Assembly: GCF_021646545.1 (NCBI RefSeq)
Contig: NZ_JAKIRP010000005.1
Coordinates: 310,001 to 374,000 of the forward strand
Length of the DNA: 64,000 bases
Direction of reading: 5' to 3'
DNA from: Chitinophaga filiformis
GTDB lineage: Bacteria; Bacteroidota; Bacteroidia; Chitinophagales; Chitinophagaceae
This document shows positions 1 through 8,212 of this stretch, in pieces. The notes under the pieces were generated by a model that searched no databases, was not told the origin of the DNA, and saw nothing but the letters and a program-made list of their open reading frames with translations. The position numbers were made by a program, and so were the translations under genes. The first letter of the stretch is position 1. The number at the start of each line of letters is the position of its first letter.

Positions 1-884
1 CAACAGATATCGGAGGATTCTATGTAGAAGATAAATATGACCAGCCTGATCCGCAGGGAGCTGATCTGCAGGAATGGAGAGAACTGAACACCCGCTGGTT
101 CCAGTACGGCGCTTTCTGCCCCCTGTTCCGCTCGCATGGACAGTATCCTTATCGGGAACCGTTCAACATTGCAGCTGAAAATAGTATCGAATTGACGTCA
201 ATGATCTATTATGATAACCTACGTTATCGTTTGATGCCGTATATTTATTCTATTGCAGGACAAACCTATCATCGTGGTTACACCATGATGCGTGCGCTGA
301 TCATGGATTTTGACAAGGATACTGCTGTCAGGAGCATTGGTGATCAGTTTATGTTCGGTCCTGCATTGCTGGTAAATCCGGTATATACTTATAAAGCTCG
401 CAGTCGTAAACTATATCTCCCTGCCAACACGGGCTGGTACGATCTTTACAACGGCACTTATACTGAAGGTGGACAATATATTACCGCGGAAGCTCCGCTG
501 GACAGGATCCCCTTATATGTAAAAGCAGGCAGCATTGTTCCTTTCGGTCCGGCTATGCAGTACACTGCACAGCGTCCGGCCGATACGATCACACTTTATG
601 TATATAAAGGTGCCAGCGGAAAATTTGCACTCTATGAAGATGAGGGTGTCAATTATAATTACGAAAAAGGGCAATACAGTACCATTAACCTCACATACGA
701 TGAAGCTGGCCAGACGCTGACAATAGGCAAGCGGGAAGGTAATTTCCCCGGCATGTTGCAGCACAGGACCTTCCGTATCGTGAGCGTAGGAAAAGATAAA
801 CCAGTGAACATGGATTTCGACAACAGGAATGCAACCGTCATTCCGTATGATGGTACAGAGAAAAAGATTTCATTAAAAAACTAA
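1..884 (+). CDS. GH31 family glycoside hydrolase, 3' part (alpha-xylosidase/alpha-glucosidase type)
   Basis: The reading frame is open from base 3 to the stop at 884, so the gene starts before the window and the first in-frame ATG at 201 is internal. The visible part begins with TDIGGF, followed by RWFQYGAFCPLFRSHG; these are characteristic of the C-terminal half of the GH31 (beta/alpha)8 barrel, after the catalytic acid. The remainder (AEAPLDRIPLYVKAGSIVPF) matches the distal beta-sandwich and a DUF5110-like module. GH31 enzymes release terminal alpha-linked xylose or glucose with retention. The YEDEGVNYNYEKGQYS region resembles Bacteroides alpha-xylosidases of xyloglucan loci, but the substrate is inference. 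It lies 106 nt before the SusC gene and probably belongs to the same utilisation locus. Confidence 0.9.
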   Translation, partial: TDIGGFYVEDKYDQPDPQGADLQEWRELNTRWFQYGAFCPLFRSHGQYPYREPFNIAAENSIELTSMIYYDNLRYRLMPYIYSIAGQTYHRGYTMMRALIMDFDKDTAVRSIGDQFMFGPALLVNPVYTYKARSRKLYLPANTGWYDLYNGTYTEGGQYITAEAPLDRIPLYVKAGSIVPFGPAMQYTAQRPADTITLYVYKGASGKFALYEDEGVNYNYEKGQYSTINLTYDEAGQTLTIGKREGNFPGMLQHRTFRIVSVGKDKPVNMDFDNRNATVIPYDGTEKKISLKN

Positions 885-926
885 CCACGTACATGACAAT
901 GAAGAAGTTTTGACAATTGACACGTT

Positions 927-941
927 GTGAATTGTATTCAC
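927..941. promoter_or_regulatory. Inverted repeat upstream of susC, possible operator
   Basis: The sequence GTGAAT-TGT-ATTCAC is a perfect 6+3+6 inverted repeat, 49 nt before the SusC start codon and inside the gap after the GH31 gene. Its size fits a dimeric regulator site, but no regulator gene is in the window and no clear TAnnTTTG element was found beside it. Operator function is inference only. Confidence 0.3.
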
Positions 942-990
942 GTATGACCATCAGATAAAAACATCCCGTAACTACTAACATTCTAACATT

Positions 991-3900
991 ATGAAAACTG
1001 CTTACAAAATCAGAGATTTTGTGACTGCCTGCATGATCCCCGTTTCATGCGGATTAAGCAGCGTGTTGCTGATGACGATGCTGTTGCCCGTCAACGTGGC
1101 AATGGCGCAAACAGCCAAAAGAGCGCTTTCCGGAAAGGTAACAACCGGAAAAGATAACAGTCCTTTGCCAGGAGCCAGCGTACGTATCAAAGGCACCAAC
1201 AATGGCGCGATTACTGACGCTAACGGTAGCTTTAACCTGCAGGTGAGCGACAGCGATTCACTGGAAGTAACCCTTGTCGGTTTCACCAAACAGGTGATCT
1301 CTGCAAGAGGTAAATCGGCGCTCACTGTAAATCTTTCCGAAGGTGCTACCGGACTGGACGAAATCGTGGTAGTAGGTTATGGCACCGAAAAGAAAAAACT
1401 GGTGACCGGCGCTATTGACCATGTGAACACACAGCAGCTGGAACAGAACCACGCGCTTCGTGTAGATCAGGCCTTGCAAGGACAGACACCCGGCGTACAG
1501 ATCACCGCTACTTCGGCTCAACCGGGAGAAGGCATGAAAGTGCGCATCCGCGGTACAAGCACTGTTGGTAACGCTGATCCACTATATATTGTGGATGGTG
1601 TACCTACTTCTGACATCAGCTACCTGAACGCTTCAGACATTGCAGCGATGGATGTACTGAAAGATGCGGCATCTTCCGCCATCTATGGTGCAAGGGCAGC
1701 AAATGGTGTTGTGCTGGTGACTACGCGTAAAGGCCGTGCAGGCAATATGAAAATGTCTTACGACTCCTACTACGGTATACAGAATCCTTCACATAAAGTA
1801 TCTGTGCTTAATGCACACGACTATGGTGTTATCATGAACGAGATGGCGATTAACTCCGGTTCCGTTCCTTATTTCACTGTGGATCAGCTCAGCAAACTAG
1901 GTAAGGGTACTGACTGGCAGGAAGCGATGTATAATAAGAAAGCCCCCATGCAGAACCATTCCCTGGCATTTGCAGGCGGCAATGAGACTTCTGTGTTCTC
2001 TTCTTCCGTTGCCTACACAAAACAGGAAGGTGTCATCGGTTTGAAGAACCAGTCACAATACGACAGGCTCTCTTTCCGTATGAACAGCGAGCACAAAATG
2101 TATAAAGACATTGTGATATTCGGTGAAAACCTGACCTACACGCAATCCCGCAAAAGAGGTGTTGGTGTGGGTAATATCTACGGCAACGCTATCCGCTCTG
2201 CGTTCACAGTAAGTCCGCTGTTCCCTGTATACAATCCTGATGGTAGCTACGCTAAATCTACATTCAACGTGCAGGAAGCTAACCCGGTGGCAGTAATGGA
2301 CTATCAGAACCAGAACAAAGCCAAGACTGACCGTATCATGGGTAATACCTACCTGCAGGTATCTCCTGTTAAAGGACTGACCTTACGTACAGACTTCGGT
2401 ATTGATATCAGCAATACAGATTCAAGAAGTTATACGCCGATATACAACCTGTCTACCAACGTGGTGAATGAGCACTCCCGCGCTACACAGGGCATTTACC
2501 GCACACACACCTGGAACTGGGATAACACCCTCAACTACCAGCGTGATTTCGGTAAGCATAATGTAGGCGTACTGGTAGGGATGAACTCTAACGAGACAAG
2601 AGCTTCCTACCTGAACGGTTACAAACAGGACCTGACCAAAGAAGGTCTGGATAATGCCGTTATCGACAACGGTACTACAGACAGTACACAACGCATCTTC
2701 GGTGCGGACAGTTCTGCCACACTCTATTCTTATTTCGGACGTATCAGCTATTCTTATGCTGACAAGTATATGTTCACCGCTGTGGTAAGATCGGACGCGT
2801 CTTCCCGCTTCGGACAGAACAACCGCAGAGGTACGTTCCCTTCCTTCTCTATTGGCTGGGTACCTACCAATGAGGATTTCTTCAAACTCTCCTGGCTGGA
2901 CTTCCTGAAAGTACGCGCAGGCTGGGGACGGAATGGTAACCTTCCTACGGGATATTATCAATACCTGTCTACCATCTCTACACAATACCTGGGTTATTAT
3001 TTTGGTAGCGGCGACCTTCCTTATATCGGTGCAGCGCCTATCAAGATATCAAATCCAGATCTGAAGTGGGAAACTTCAGAACAGGCTAACGTGGGTATCG
3101 ATGCAACGCTGTTCAGAGACTTCAACCTGACAGTAGATGTATACCGCAAGACAACAAAAGACTGGCTGGTACCAGTGAATGTACCTGCTGTTTCCGGTGC
3201 ATCAACAGTGCTGATCAACGGAGGTAATGTACGCAACCAGGGTGTGGAGGTTTCCCTGGGCTACAATCATACCTTCCATAATCTGACAGTGGGTGTGAAT
3301 GGTAATATCGGTGTGAACCGTAATGAGATCACCGATATCCCCAACCGGGAAAAGATCATCAACGGATCAACAGGCATCACCTTCGCAAGTATGCCGGAAT
3401 TTTACCGCGCACAGGTAGGCTACCCAATGGGTTATTTCTACGGATATAAGACGGCAGGCATTTTCCAGAATGAAAATGAAGTAGCTTCTTATGTAAGTAA
3501 AGACGGTAAGAAGATACAGCCTAATGCACTCCCTGGTGATGTTCGCTTCCAGGATCTCAATGGAGACGGTGTGATAGACAGCAAGGATGAGACGCAGATC
3601 GGTAATCCTTATCCTAAGTTCACCTACGGTCTGAACGTCAACCTGGGGTACAAAGGATTCGATTTCTCTGCTTCACTGTATGGCAACTATGGCAACCAGA
3701 TCTGGGATGGAACACATGATTTCTCCAGCCCGCTCAGCAACTACAGGACAGAAATACTGGGCCGCTGGACTGGTGAAGGTACTTCTAACCGCATCCCACG
3801 TGTTACAGATGGCGCTGAGCTGAACCAGAACTGGATCCGTTCTTCCGACCTGTATGTACACAATGCGTCTTTCCTGCGTATAAAAAGCCTGAACCTGGGA

Positions 3901-4104
3901 TATGATTTCAAAAAGGTATTACACACATTGCCTTTACAGCAGCTGAGATTATACGTTTCTGCCACCAACCTGTTCACCTTTACTCCTTACAAAGGCGTAG
4001 ATCCTGAAGTAGGTTATGGTCCTACCGGATGGGCTTCCGGCATCGACCTGGGTACTTATCCGCAACCAAAGACAGTACTGGTTGGTCTGAACGTTAAATT
4101 CTAA
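991..4104 (+). CDS. SusC/RagA family TonB-dependent outer-membrane transporter
   Basis: Predicted 1037-residue outer-membrane protein that imports oligosaccharides together with its SusD partner. Residues 1-40 form a long signal peptide ending MAMAQ-like (NVAMAQ), followed by a carboxypeptidase-regulatory-like beta-sandwich (about 44-130) and a plug containing EIVVVGYGTEKKK. The SusC signature LKDAASSAIYGARAANG lies near residue 222, and the rest is a 22-strand barrel with late motifs such as GDVRFQDLNGDGVIDSKDE. The protein ends in VLVGLNVKF with a terminal aromatic residue, typical of outer-membrane barrels. There is no STN domain, so unlike the SusC at 21430 it is probably not coupled to a FecR/sigma pair. 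The SusD gene follows after 18 nt. Confidence 0.97.
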   Translation: MKTAYKIRDFVTACMIPVSCGLSSVLLMTMLLPVNVAMAQTAKRALSGKVTTGKDNSPLPGASVRIKGTNNGAITDANGSFNLQVSDSDSLEVTLVGFTKQVISARGKSALTVNLSEGATGLDEIVVVGYGTEKKKLVTGAIDHVNTQQLEQNHALRVDQALQGQTPGVQITATSAQPGEGMKVRIRGTSTVGNADPLYIVDGVPTSDISYLNASDIAAMDVLKDAASSAIYGARAANGVVLVTTRKGRAGNMKMSYDSYYGIQNPSHKVSVLNAHDYGVIMNEMAINSGSVPYFTVDQLSKLGKGTDWQEAMYNKKAPMQNHSLAFAGGNETSVFSSSVAYTKQEGVIGLKNQSQYDRLSFRMNSEHKMYKDIVIFGENLTYTQSRKRGVGVGNIYGNAIRSAFTVSPLFPVYNPDGSYAKSTFNVQEANPVAVMDYQNQNKAKTDRIMGNTYLQVSPVKGLTLRTDFGIDISNTDSRSYTPIYNLSTNVVNEHSRATQGIYRTHTWNWDNTLNYQRDFGKHNVGVLVGMNSNETRASYLNGYKQDLTKEGLDNAVIDNGTTDSTQRIFGADSSATLYSYFGRISYSYADKYMFTAVVRSDASSRFGQNNRRGTFPSFSIGWVPTNEDFFKLSWLDFLKVRAGWGRNGNLPTGYYQYLSTISTQYLGYYFGSGDLPYIGAAPIKISNPDLKWETSEQANVGIDATLFRDFNLTVDVYRKTTKDWLVPVNVPAVSGASTVLINGGNVRNQGVEVSLGYNHTFHNLTVGVNGNIGVNRNEITDIPNREKIINGSTGITFASMPEFYRAQVGYPMGYFYGYKTAGIFQNENEVASYVSKDGKKIQPNALPGDVRFQDLNGDGVIDSKDETQIGNPYPKFTYGLNVNLGYKGFDFSASLYGNYGNQIWDGTHDFSSPLSNYRTEILGRWTGEGTSNRIPRVTDGAELNQNWIRSSDLYVHNASFLRIKSLNLGYDFKKVLHTLPLQQLRLYVSATNLFTFTPYKGVDPEVGYGPTGWASGIDLGTYPQPKTVLVGLNVKF

Positions 4105-4122
4105 TCCGGTAAATCAATCCAC

Positions 4123-5688
4123 ATGAAAAAGATCTTCGCATCCATTATAGCAATTGCACTCTTTGCTGCCTGCAGCAAAGACTTTCTGGAGCTTTCGCCT
4201 GTAGACGAACAGACGGAGTCTTCCTTCTACCAGACACCGGCACAGGCTTTACAGGCGCTGGTGTCTGTATACAGTCAACTCAATATCGGTGACTATGACA
4301 ATATTCACCTGGTATCGGAAATAGCCAGTGATAACTGTTTTGGCGCCGGCGGTACTTCCGACCTTGTATGGAAACAGTGGGACCGCTTCCAGGAAGCATC
4401 CAATATGAACCTGGGCCTGTGGCAGAGAGGTTATACCGGCATTTACAGAGCCAATGTATTGCTCTCTAAAATAGACGGCGTTAACTGGGGAGCAGATACC
4501 ACGCTGAAAACCACTTACAGTGCGGAAGCCCGCTATCTGAGAGCGTACTTCTACTTTGACCTGGTGCGTGTATTTGGTAATATTCCACTGGTTACCAAAC
4601 CGCTCACTGTTTCCGAGTATAATATACCGCAGGCGGCTCCGGCTGACATATATAAACTGATAGCCGAAGACCTGCAATACGCAGCCAATAACCTGCCTGC
4701 TACCGCATATCAGGGTATCTCTCCCAACAACTACGGCCGGGTAACCAAATGGGCGGCGCAGGCATTGTTAGGCCGTGTATACCTGTACTACACCGGTTAC
4801 TATAATCAGCCGGACCTGGCTGGTACTGTTACCAAAACACAGATGATCAGTTACCTGGACAACGTCATCAATGCAAGCGGACATGGACTGGTAGACAGCT
4901 TCCCCCGCCTGTGGCAGGCATCCGGAAAGTCTTTTGTGGGAGAAGACAACAAAGAAACTGTATGGTCTATCAAATTCACCTACAAAGGCCTGGGCAACTG
5001 GGACCAGCATAATGGTAACCGCATGCAGGTGGATATCGGTATCCGTAGCCAGGTGATTGGCCCTTACTACAAAGGATGGGGCGCCGGTACTGTGACACCT
5101 AAATTATGGAATGCCTACGATGCGACTGATACCCGCAGAGGCGCCAGCATCATTTCCATTGAGGATGAAAACCTGACAGCTTATTCTGTCGGTGACCAGG
5201 CACAGTACACCGGTTATTTCTGGAAAAAATATATGCCGTTGAATGATGGCAATGCCGATAGCAAGGGAGGCAACTTCCAGATCGACAACTATTTTGATGA
5301 TGTTATCATCCGCTATTCAGATGTACTGCTGATGGCAGCAGAACTGAATCTTGACGTTGATCTCTCCAAAGCGCAGAACTACTATAACCAGGTGCGCGAC
5401 AGGGCATTCCTGAATACCACCAGCCGCAAAACACTGACCGGAGATGCCAATGGTAAAAAGCTGATCATGGATGAACGCCGCCTCGAATTTGCATTGGAAG
5501 GACTACGCTACTGGGATTTACTGCGTCAGGGCGTAAGCGTTGCTAAAGCCGCTATTGACAATAGCAACAGCGATAACCAGTTCAATGTGACTTTCCGTGC
5601 GGAAACACAGGGGCTGTTTAAAATCCCTGAACAGGAAATCAATCTGTCAAGCGGTGTTTATAAACAAAATGCCGGCTGGTCTAACTAA
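4123..5688 (+). CDS. SusD/RagB family surface glycan-binding lipoprotein
   Basis: Predicted 521-residue lipoprotein with a lipobox (LFAACS, Cys17), so the mature protein is lipid-anchored and expected on the cell surface. It has the SusD pattern: an N-terminal TPR-like half (AEARYLRAYFYFDLVRVFG, near residue 138) and a C-terminal RagB half with DERRLEFALEGLRYWDLLRQG near 450, a strong family signature. SusD proteins form the lid on the SusC barrel and bind the oligosaccharide. The gene is 18 nt after SusC and its stop codon overlaps, by one base, an ATG at 5688 that is probably not used for the next gene. Confidence 0.97.
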   Translation: MKKIFASIIAIALFAACSKDFLELSPVDEQTESSFYQTPAQALQALVSVYSQLNIGDYDNIHLVSEIASDNCFGAGGTSDLVWKQWDRFQEASNMNLGLWQRGYTGIYRANVLLSKIDGVNWGADTTLKTTYSAEARYLRAYFYFDLVRVFGNIPLVTKPLTVSEYNIPQAAPADIYKLIAEDLQYAANNLPATAYQGISPNNYGRVTKWAAQALLGRVYLYYTGYYNQPDLAGTVTKTQMISYLDNVINASGHGLVDSFPRLWQASGKSFVGEDNKETVWSIKFTYKGLGNWDQHNGNRMQVDIGIRSQVIGPYYKGWGAGTVTPKLWNAYDATDTRRGASIISIEDENLTAYSVGDQAQYTGYFWKKYMPLNDGNADSKGGNFQIDNYFDDVIIRYSDVLLMAAELNLDVDLSKAQNYYNQVRDRAFLNTTSRKTLTGDANGKKLIMDERRLEFALEGLRYWDLLRQGVSVAKAAIDNSNSDNQFNVTFRAETQGLFKIPEQEINLSSGVYKQNAGWSN

Positions 5689-5714
5689 TGTCCAATCATT
5701 CAAAAAACTGCATT

Positions 5715-6479
5715 ATGAAAAAGTTTATCGCCTTATCCCTGCTTGCATTATCGGCTATGCTTGTATCGTGTACAAAGGAAGATGAAGAGAGCCTTGGCGG
5801 ACCATCCATCGCTAAAAGCGATGTGAAGTTTTCCGTTACACAGGAACAGGGACACGACAATATAGTGATGTTGAACAGCCTTACGCAAGGTGGTTATATC
5901 CCCTTCTGGGAATTTACGGGAGGTTTCTCCAAGAAGAAACAGGATACTATCAATCTGCCCTTTGCAGGTGACTATATCATCCGTTATACGATCTATACAC
6001 AGGGAGGTCCGTTAACAGATTCCAGCAAGATATCTGTGTCTGAAAATGATCCTGAGTATTTTTCCAGTCCTATGTGGAACCTGCTGACCAATGCACAGGA
6101 TGGCAAAACATGGGTATGGGCATCTGACATCCCCGGTGGCATCTGTTATGGTAATGGTTCCGGCGGTGCAACAGCACCTGAATGGTGGCAGAACGGTATT
6201 GCCTATCTGACAGAAGAGGGAGTAGCCGCTGATGAAATGACCTTCGATCTGAAGGGTGCGAAAAACTACACGTTTACGCATGAGGGTGCATCAACGAAAG
6301 CAATATTTGAACTTGATACGCTCAATAAGACTTTGAAGATAACAGGTAGTGATATCAGCCTGGGTAATAAAGTTACTTACGTCATCGTAAAACTTACTGC
6401 CGACGAACTCACACTGGCACAGCAGGGTGATGGCTGGAGGAACATCTGGATGTACAAAAGGAAGGGATTTAATTATTAG
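5715..6479 (+). CDS. Surface lipoprotein of the SusCD locus, PKD-like
   Basis: Predicted 254-residue lipoprotein. I chose the ATG at 5715 because it gives a clean lipoprotein signal MKKFIALSLLALSAMLVSC (Cys19); the in-frame ATG at 5688 adds nine residues that would spoil it. An early region looks like a PKD/Ig-type beta-sandwich (residues 30-120), and the second half has aromatic-rich text (GKTWVWASD, APEWWQNG) similar to modules seen on lipoproteins and glycanases encoded beside SusCD pairs. Its place right after SusD suggests a SusE/F-like glycan-binding role. No catalytic motif was recognised. It is the last gene of the locus, followed by a terminator at 6503. Confidence 0.75.
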   Translation: MKKFIALSLLALSAMLVSCTKEDEESLGGPSIAKSDVKFSVTQEQGHDNIVMLNSLTQGGYIPFWEFTGGFSKKKQDTINLPFAGDYIIRYTIYTQGGPLTDSSKISVSENDPEYFSSPMWNLLTNAQDGKTWVWASDIPGGICYGNGSGGATAPEWWQNGIAYLTEEGVAADEMTFDLKGAKNYTFTHEGASTKAIFELDTLNKTLKITGSDISLGNKVTYVIVKLTADELTLAQQGDGWRNIWMYKRKGFNY

Positions 6480-6502
6480 TTTACGGGAATTTAAGATGGA
6501 AG

Positions 6503-6542
6503 AAAAAAGGGATGAGGTTTCGCACTTCATCCCTTCTTTTTT
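6503..6542 (+). terminator. Rho-independent terminator after the SusCD locus
   Basis: AAGGGATGA pairs with TCATCCCTT around an 11-nt loop, flanked by an A run on the left and a T run on the right. It lies 24 nt after the stop of the lipoprotein gene. The A and T flanks would make it work in both directions. Confidence 0.8.
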
Positions 6543-6603
6543 GGAAAAAGTTGAGAGAAAATTTTGAGAACTGAAGAAAAGGTGTAATTTAGTGATAGAG
6601 ACA

Positions 6604-6648
6604 AACGCCACCCCTGATGATCACACGTCAGGGGTGGCGTTTTTTTTA
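6604..6648 (+). terminator. Second strong terminator, GC-rich stem with T8 tail
   Basis: AACGCCACCCCTGA pairs perfectly with TCAGGGGTGGCGTT around a 10-nt loop and runs into eight T residues. With the terminator 60 nt before it, it isolates the AT-rich cassette downstream from the SusCD locus. Confidence 0.88.
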
Positions 6649-6698
6649 TAGTGATATGTTCAGAATAAAAACCATTGTTTAAGATAAATACCTGTGAA

Positions 6699-7151
6699 AT
6701 GCATTTAGAACATTATTTGTTTAGGTTGACTTCAAAAACCCAAAAAACGACCGAGTATGAATTTATAAGTATTGGACCAAAGGGAGAAATTAAGAAGACA
6801 GTACGATTTATGAAGATAAGCCGCGATTTTTATAATCTCTCATTTGGAGAAATGGATGAAAAGACTAAAAGAATTATTGACAATGTAAATTCAGGCAATA
6901 ATGATCATGAGATGATATTGACGACTGTGGCTGCAGTGGTTGAAACTTTTACTATTAATCACCCGAATTCTTTTATATATGTTGAAGGTAGCACTCCTTC
7001 AAGAACAAGATTATATAGGATATGTATTACAAAATACTGGATTGATATTACTAATCAATTTAAAATTTTCGGACTCCAAAATAATAGATGGCAGAGCTTT
7101 ATACAAAACAAATCATATAATGCATTCCTCGGTACAAGAAATCATTCATAA
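6699..7151 (+). CDS. DUF6934-like protein, unknown function
   Basis: Predicted 150-residue soluble protein. I chose the ATG at 6699; a TTG at 6675 would add eight residues. The motifs YEFISIGPKGEIKK, YNLSFGEMDEK, ILTTVAAVVETF and the highly typical GSTPSRTRLYRI match what I remember of the DUF6934 family, small Bacteroidota proteins of unknown function. The GST-SRTRLYR segment is polar and positively charged and could be a binding or active site. No signal peptide or membrane segment is present. The region is clearly more AT-rich than the SusCD genes before it. It is directly followed, after 22 nt, by a tandem array of small paralogous genes, and it is probably the first gene of that transcript. 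Confidence 0.7.
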   Translation: MHLEHYLFRLTSKTQKTTEYEFISIGPKGEIKKTVRFMKISRDFYNLSFGEMDEKTKRIIDNVNSGNNDHEMILTTVAAVVETFTINHPNSFIYVEGSTPSRTRLYRICITKYWIDITNQFKIFGLQNNRWQSFIQNKSYNAFLGTRNHS

Positions 7152-7173
7152 CAATAAATAACAAAAATCATTC

Positions 7174-7377
7174 ATGGAAAATGTAATCTCAAAAAAGCAA
7201 AAAAAGGGTCACCGCAATTTTGGCCATCGACTGCGCACAATCACGCTTGAGGAAGCTTCAAATTGTCCTTTTACAATGAAAAAACACAACGATGCAGTAG
7301 CTATGCTAACCAAGTATCCCATTCCTGAAGAGATACTGCATAGAAAGAAGCAGCAAATGAATAATTCCAGATACTAA
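7174..7377 (+). CDS. Small array protein, copy 1 of 4
   Basis: Predicted 67-residue protein starting MENVISKKQKKG and carrying the shared C-terminal block LEEASNCPFTMKKHNDAVAM, then LTKYPIPEEIL. It is the most divergent of the four copies in the C-terminal block and has a longer tail. The positively charged N-terminus, variable middle and conserved C-terminal block are the pattern of the whole array. No known family was recognised. The ATG is preceded by ATCATTC, which recurs before other copies. It follows the DUF6934-like gene by 22 nt on the same strand. Confidence 0.7.
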   Translation: MENVISKKQKKGHRNFGHRLRTITLEEASNCPFTMKKHNDAVAMLTKYPIPEEILHRKKQQMNNSRY

Positions 7378-7388
7378 ACCAATCATTT

Positions 7389-7598
7389 ATGAAAAAAGTA
7401 ATCTCAAAAAGACAAGTAGTGAGAATGAGTAATTGGTCAAAAAAAGCTACCGCATTGGACTCGCCACTGCATCAAACAACGCCTGAGGAAGTTTTGGAAA
7501 AAGGCCCTTTTATAAGAAAAAAATACGAAGATGCAGTAGCCACATTGAAAAGATGCCCTTTTCCGGAAGAACTGTTGTCGAAATCTGGCAAAAAATAA
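7389..7598 (+). CDS. Small array protein, copy 2 of 4
   Basis: Predicted 69-residue paralogue beginning MKKVISKRQ, with a variable middle and then PEEVLEKGPFIRKKYEDAVA followed by TLKRCPFPEELL. The start lies 215 nt after that of copy 1, with an ATCATTT sequence directly before the ATG. No export signal or membrane segment is seen. The C-terminal block is highly charged and probably helical, with a CPFP turn. Function unknown; see the array finding. Confidence 0.72.
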   Translation: MKKVISKRQVVRMSNWSKKATALDSPLHQTTPEEVLEKGPFIRKKYEDAVATLKRCPFPEELLSKSGKK

Positions 7599-7621
7599 AT
7601 TCTCTCATTAAATCATTATGT

Positions 7622-7819
7622 ATGGAAAATGTAATCTCAAATAAGCAAGCATTAGGAGCTCGTAAATCTTTTAAAGAGCGTAGTAACGCAGAAGATCCAA
7701 TGGACGATCTCGCTTTTGAAGAAGCGTTGAAGGACCCATTTACAAGGAAAAAATACGAACGGGCAAAAGCCACATTGGAAAGATGTCCATTTCCAATGGA
7801 ACTATTGCGCGAAAAATAA
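7622..7819 (+). CDS. Small array protein, copy 3 of 4
   Basis: Predicted 65-residue paralogue. The frame is open further upstream, but I place the start at the ATG at 7622 because it gives MENVISNKQ, aligning with the other copies. The C-terminus reads FEEALKDPFTRKKYERAKAT then LERCPFPMELLREK. Its last 20 residues differ from copy 4 by very few substitutions, so copies 3 and 4 are probably the youngest duplication. An overlapping ATG at 7618 in another frame gives no family match. Confidence 0.72.
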   Translation: MENVISNKQALGARKSFKERSNAEDPMDDLAFEEALKDPFTRKKYERAKATLERCPFPMELLREK

Positions 7820-7841
7820 TCCAATCATCAAATGATCATTC

Positions 7842-8042
7842 ATGGAAAATGTACTCCTAAAAAAACAAAGAAAGAGAACTGATGAGTTTTTAATAAAAAA
7901 TAATATTATGGTCGAAACACGACCCGATATGACGCTTGAAGAAGTTTTGGCAATATGCCCCTTTACAAGGAAAAAGCATGAGCAGGCAAAAGCCACTTTG
8001 GAAAGATGTCCATTTCCTATGGAACTATTACATGAGAAATGA
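7842..8042 (+). CDS. Small array protein, copy 4 of 4
   Basis: Predicted 66-residue paralogue beginning MENVLLKKQRKR, with LEEVLAICPFTRKKHEQAKA and then TLERCPFPMELLHEK at the C-terminus. It is preceded by ATCATTC, as in copy 1. It is the last intact member; a remnant of a fifth copy starts at 8065. No known domain was recognised. Confidence 0.72.
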   Translation: MENVLLKKQRKRTDEFLIKNNIMVETRPDMTLEEVLAICPFTRKKHEQAKATLERCPFPMELLHEK

Positions 8043-8064
8043 TCCGATTATTAATTTATCATTG

Positions 8065-8091
8065 ATGGAAAGTGTAATCTCAAAAAGATAA
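8065..8091 (+). pseudogene. Remnant of a fifth small array gene
   Basis: ATG GAA AGT GTA ATC TCA AAA AGA TAA reproduces the conserved N-terminus of the array proteins (MESVISKR) and then stops. It lies 223 nt after the start of copy 4, in register with the 215-233 nt period, and is preceded by the shared ATCATT. The conserved C-terminal block was not found downstream. It is either a decayed copy or the leftover end of the amplified unit. Confidence 0.7.
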
Positions 8092-8160
8092 ATAGCAAAA
8101 AAGGGGGCGTGATTATTAGAACGGCTAAAACATGGCCGTGGTTGAAATCAGTAATGCAAT

Positions 8161-8202
8161 AATAATGGGATATGCTGTTTGGAGACAGCATATCCCATTA
8201 TT
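8161..8202. terminator. Bidirectional terminator, perfect 18-bp stem
   Basis: AATAATGGGATATGCTGT and its exact complement flank a 6-nt loop (TTGGAG). The hairpin sits between the end of the small-gene array on the plus strand and the stop of the minus-strand SGNH hydrolase gene 10 nt further on, so it can end transcription from both sides. Confidence 0.75.
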
Positions 8203-8212
8203 AAATTATCAA

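Noticed and set aside
2422..2985. 187-codon minus-strand frame inside the SusC gene
   Set aside because: Antisense to strong SusC coding sequence, with no motif and no start signal.
6291..6611. Minus-strand frame over the terminator region after the lipoprotein gene
   Set aside because: It crosses a clear terminator and the end of a real gene in antisense.
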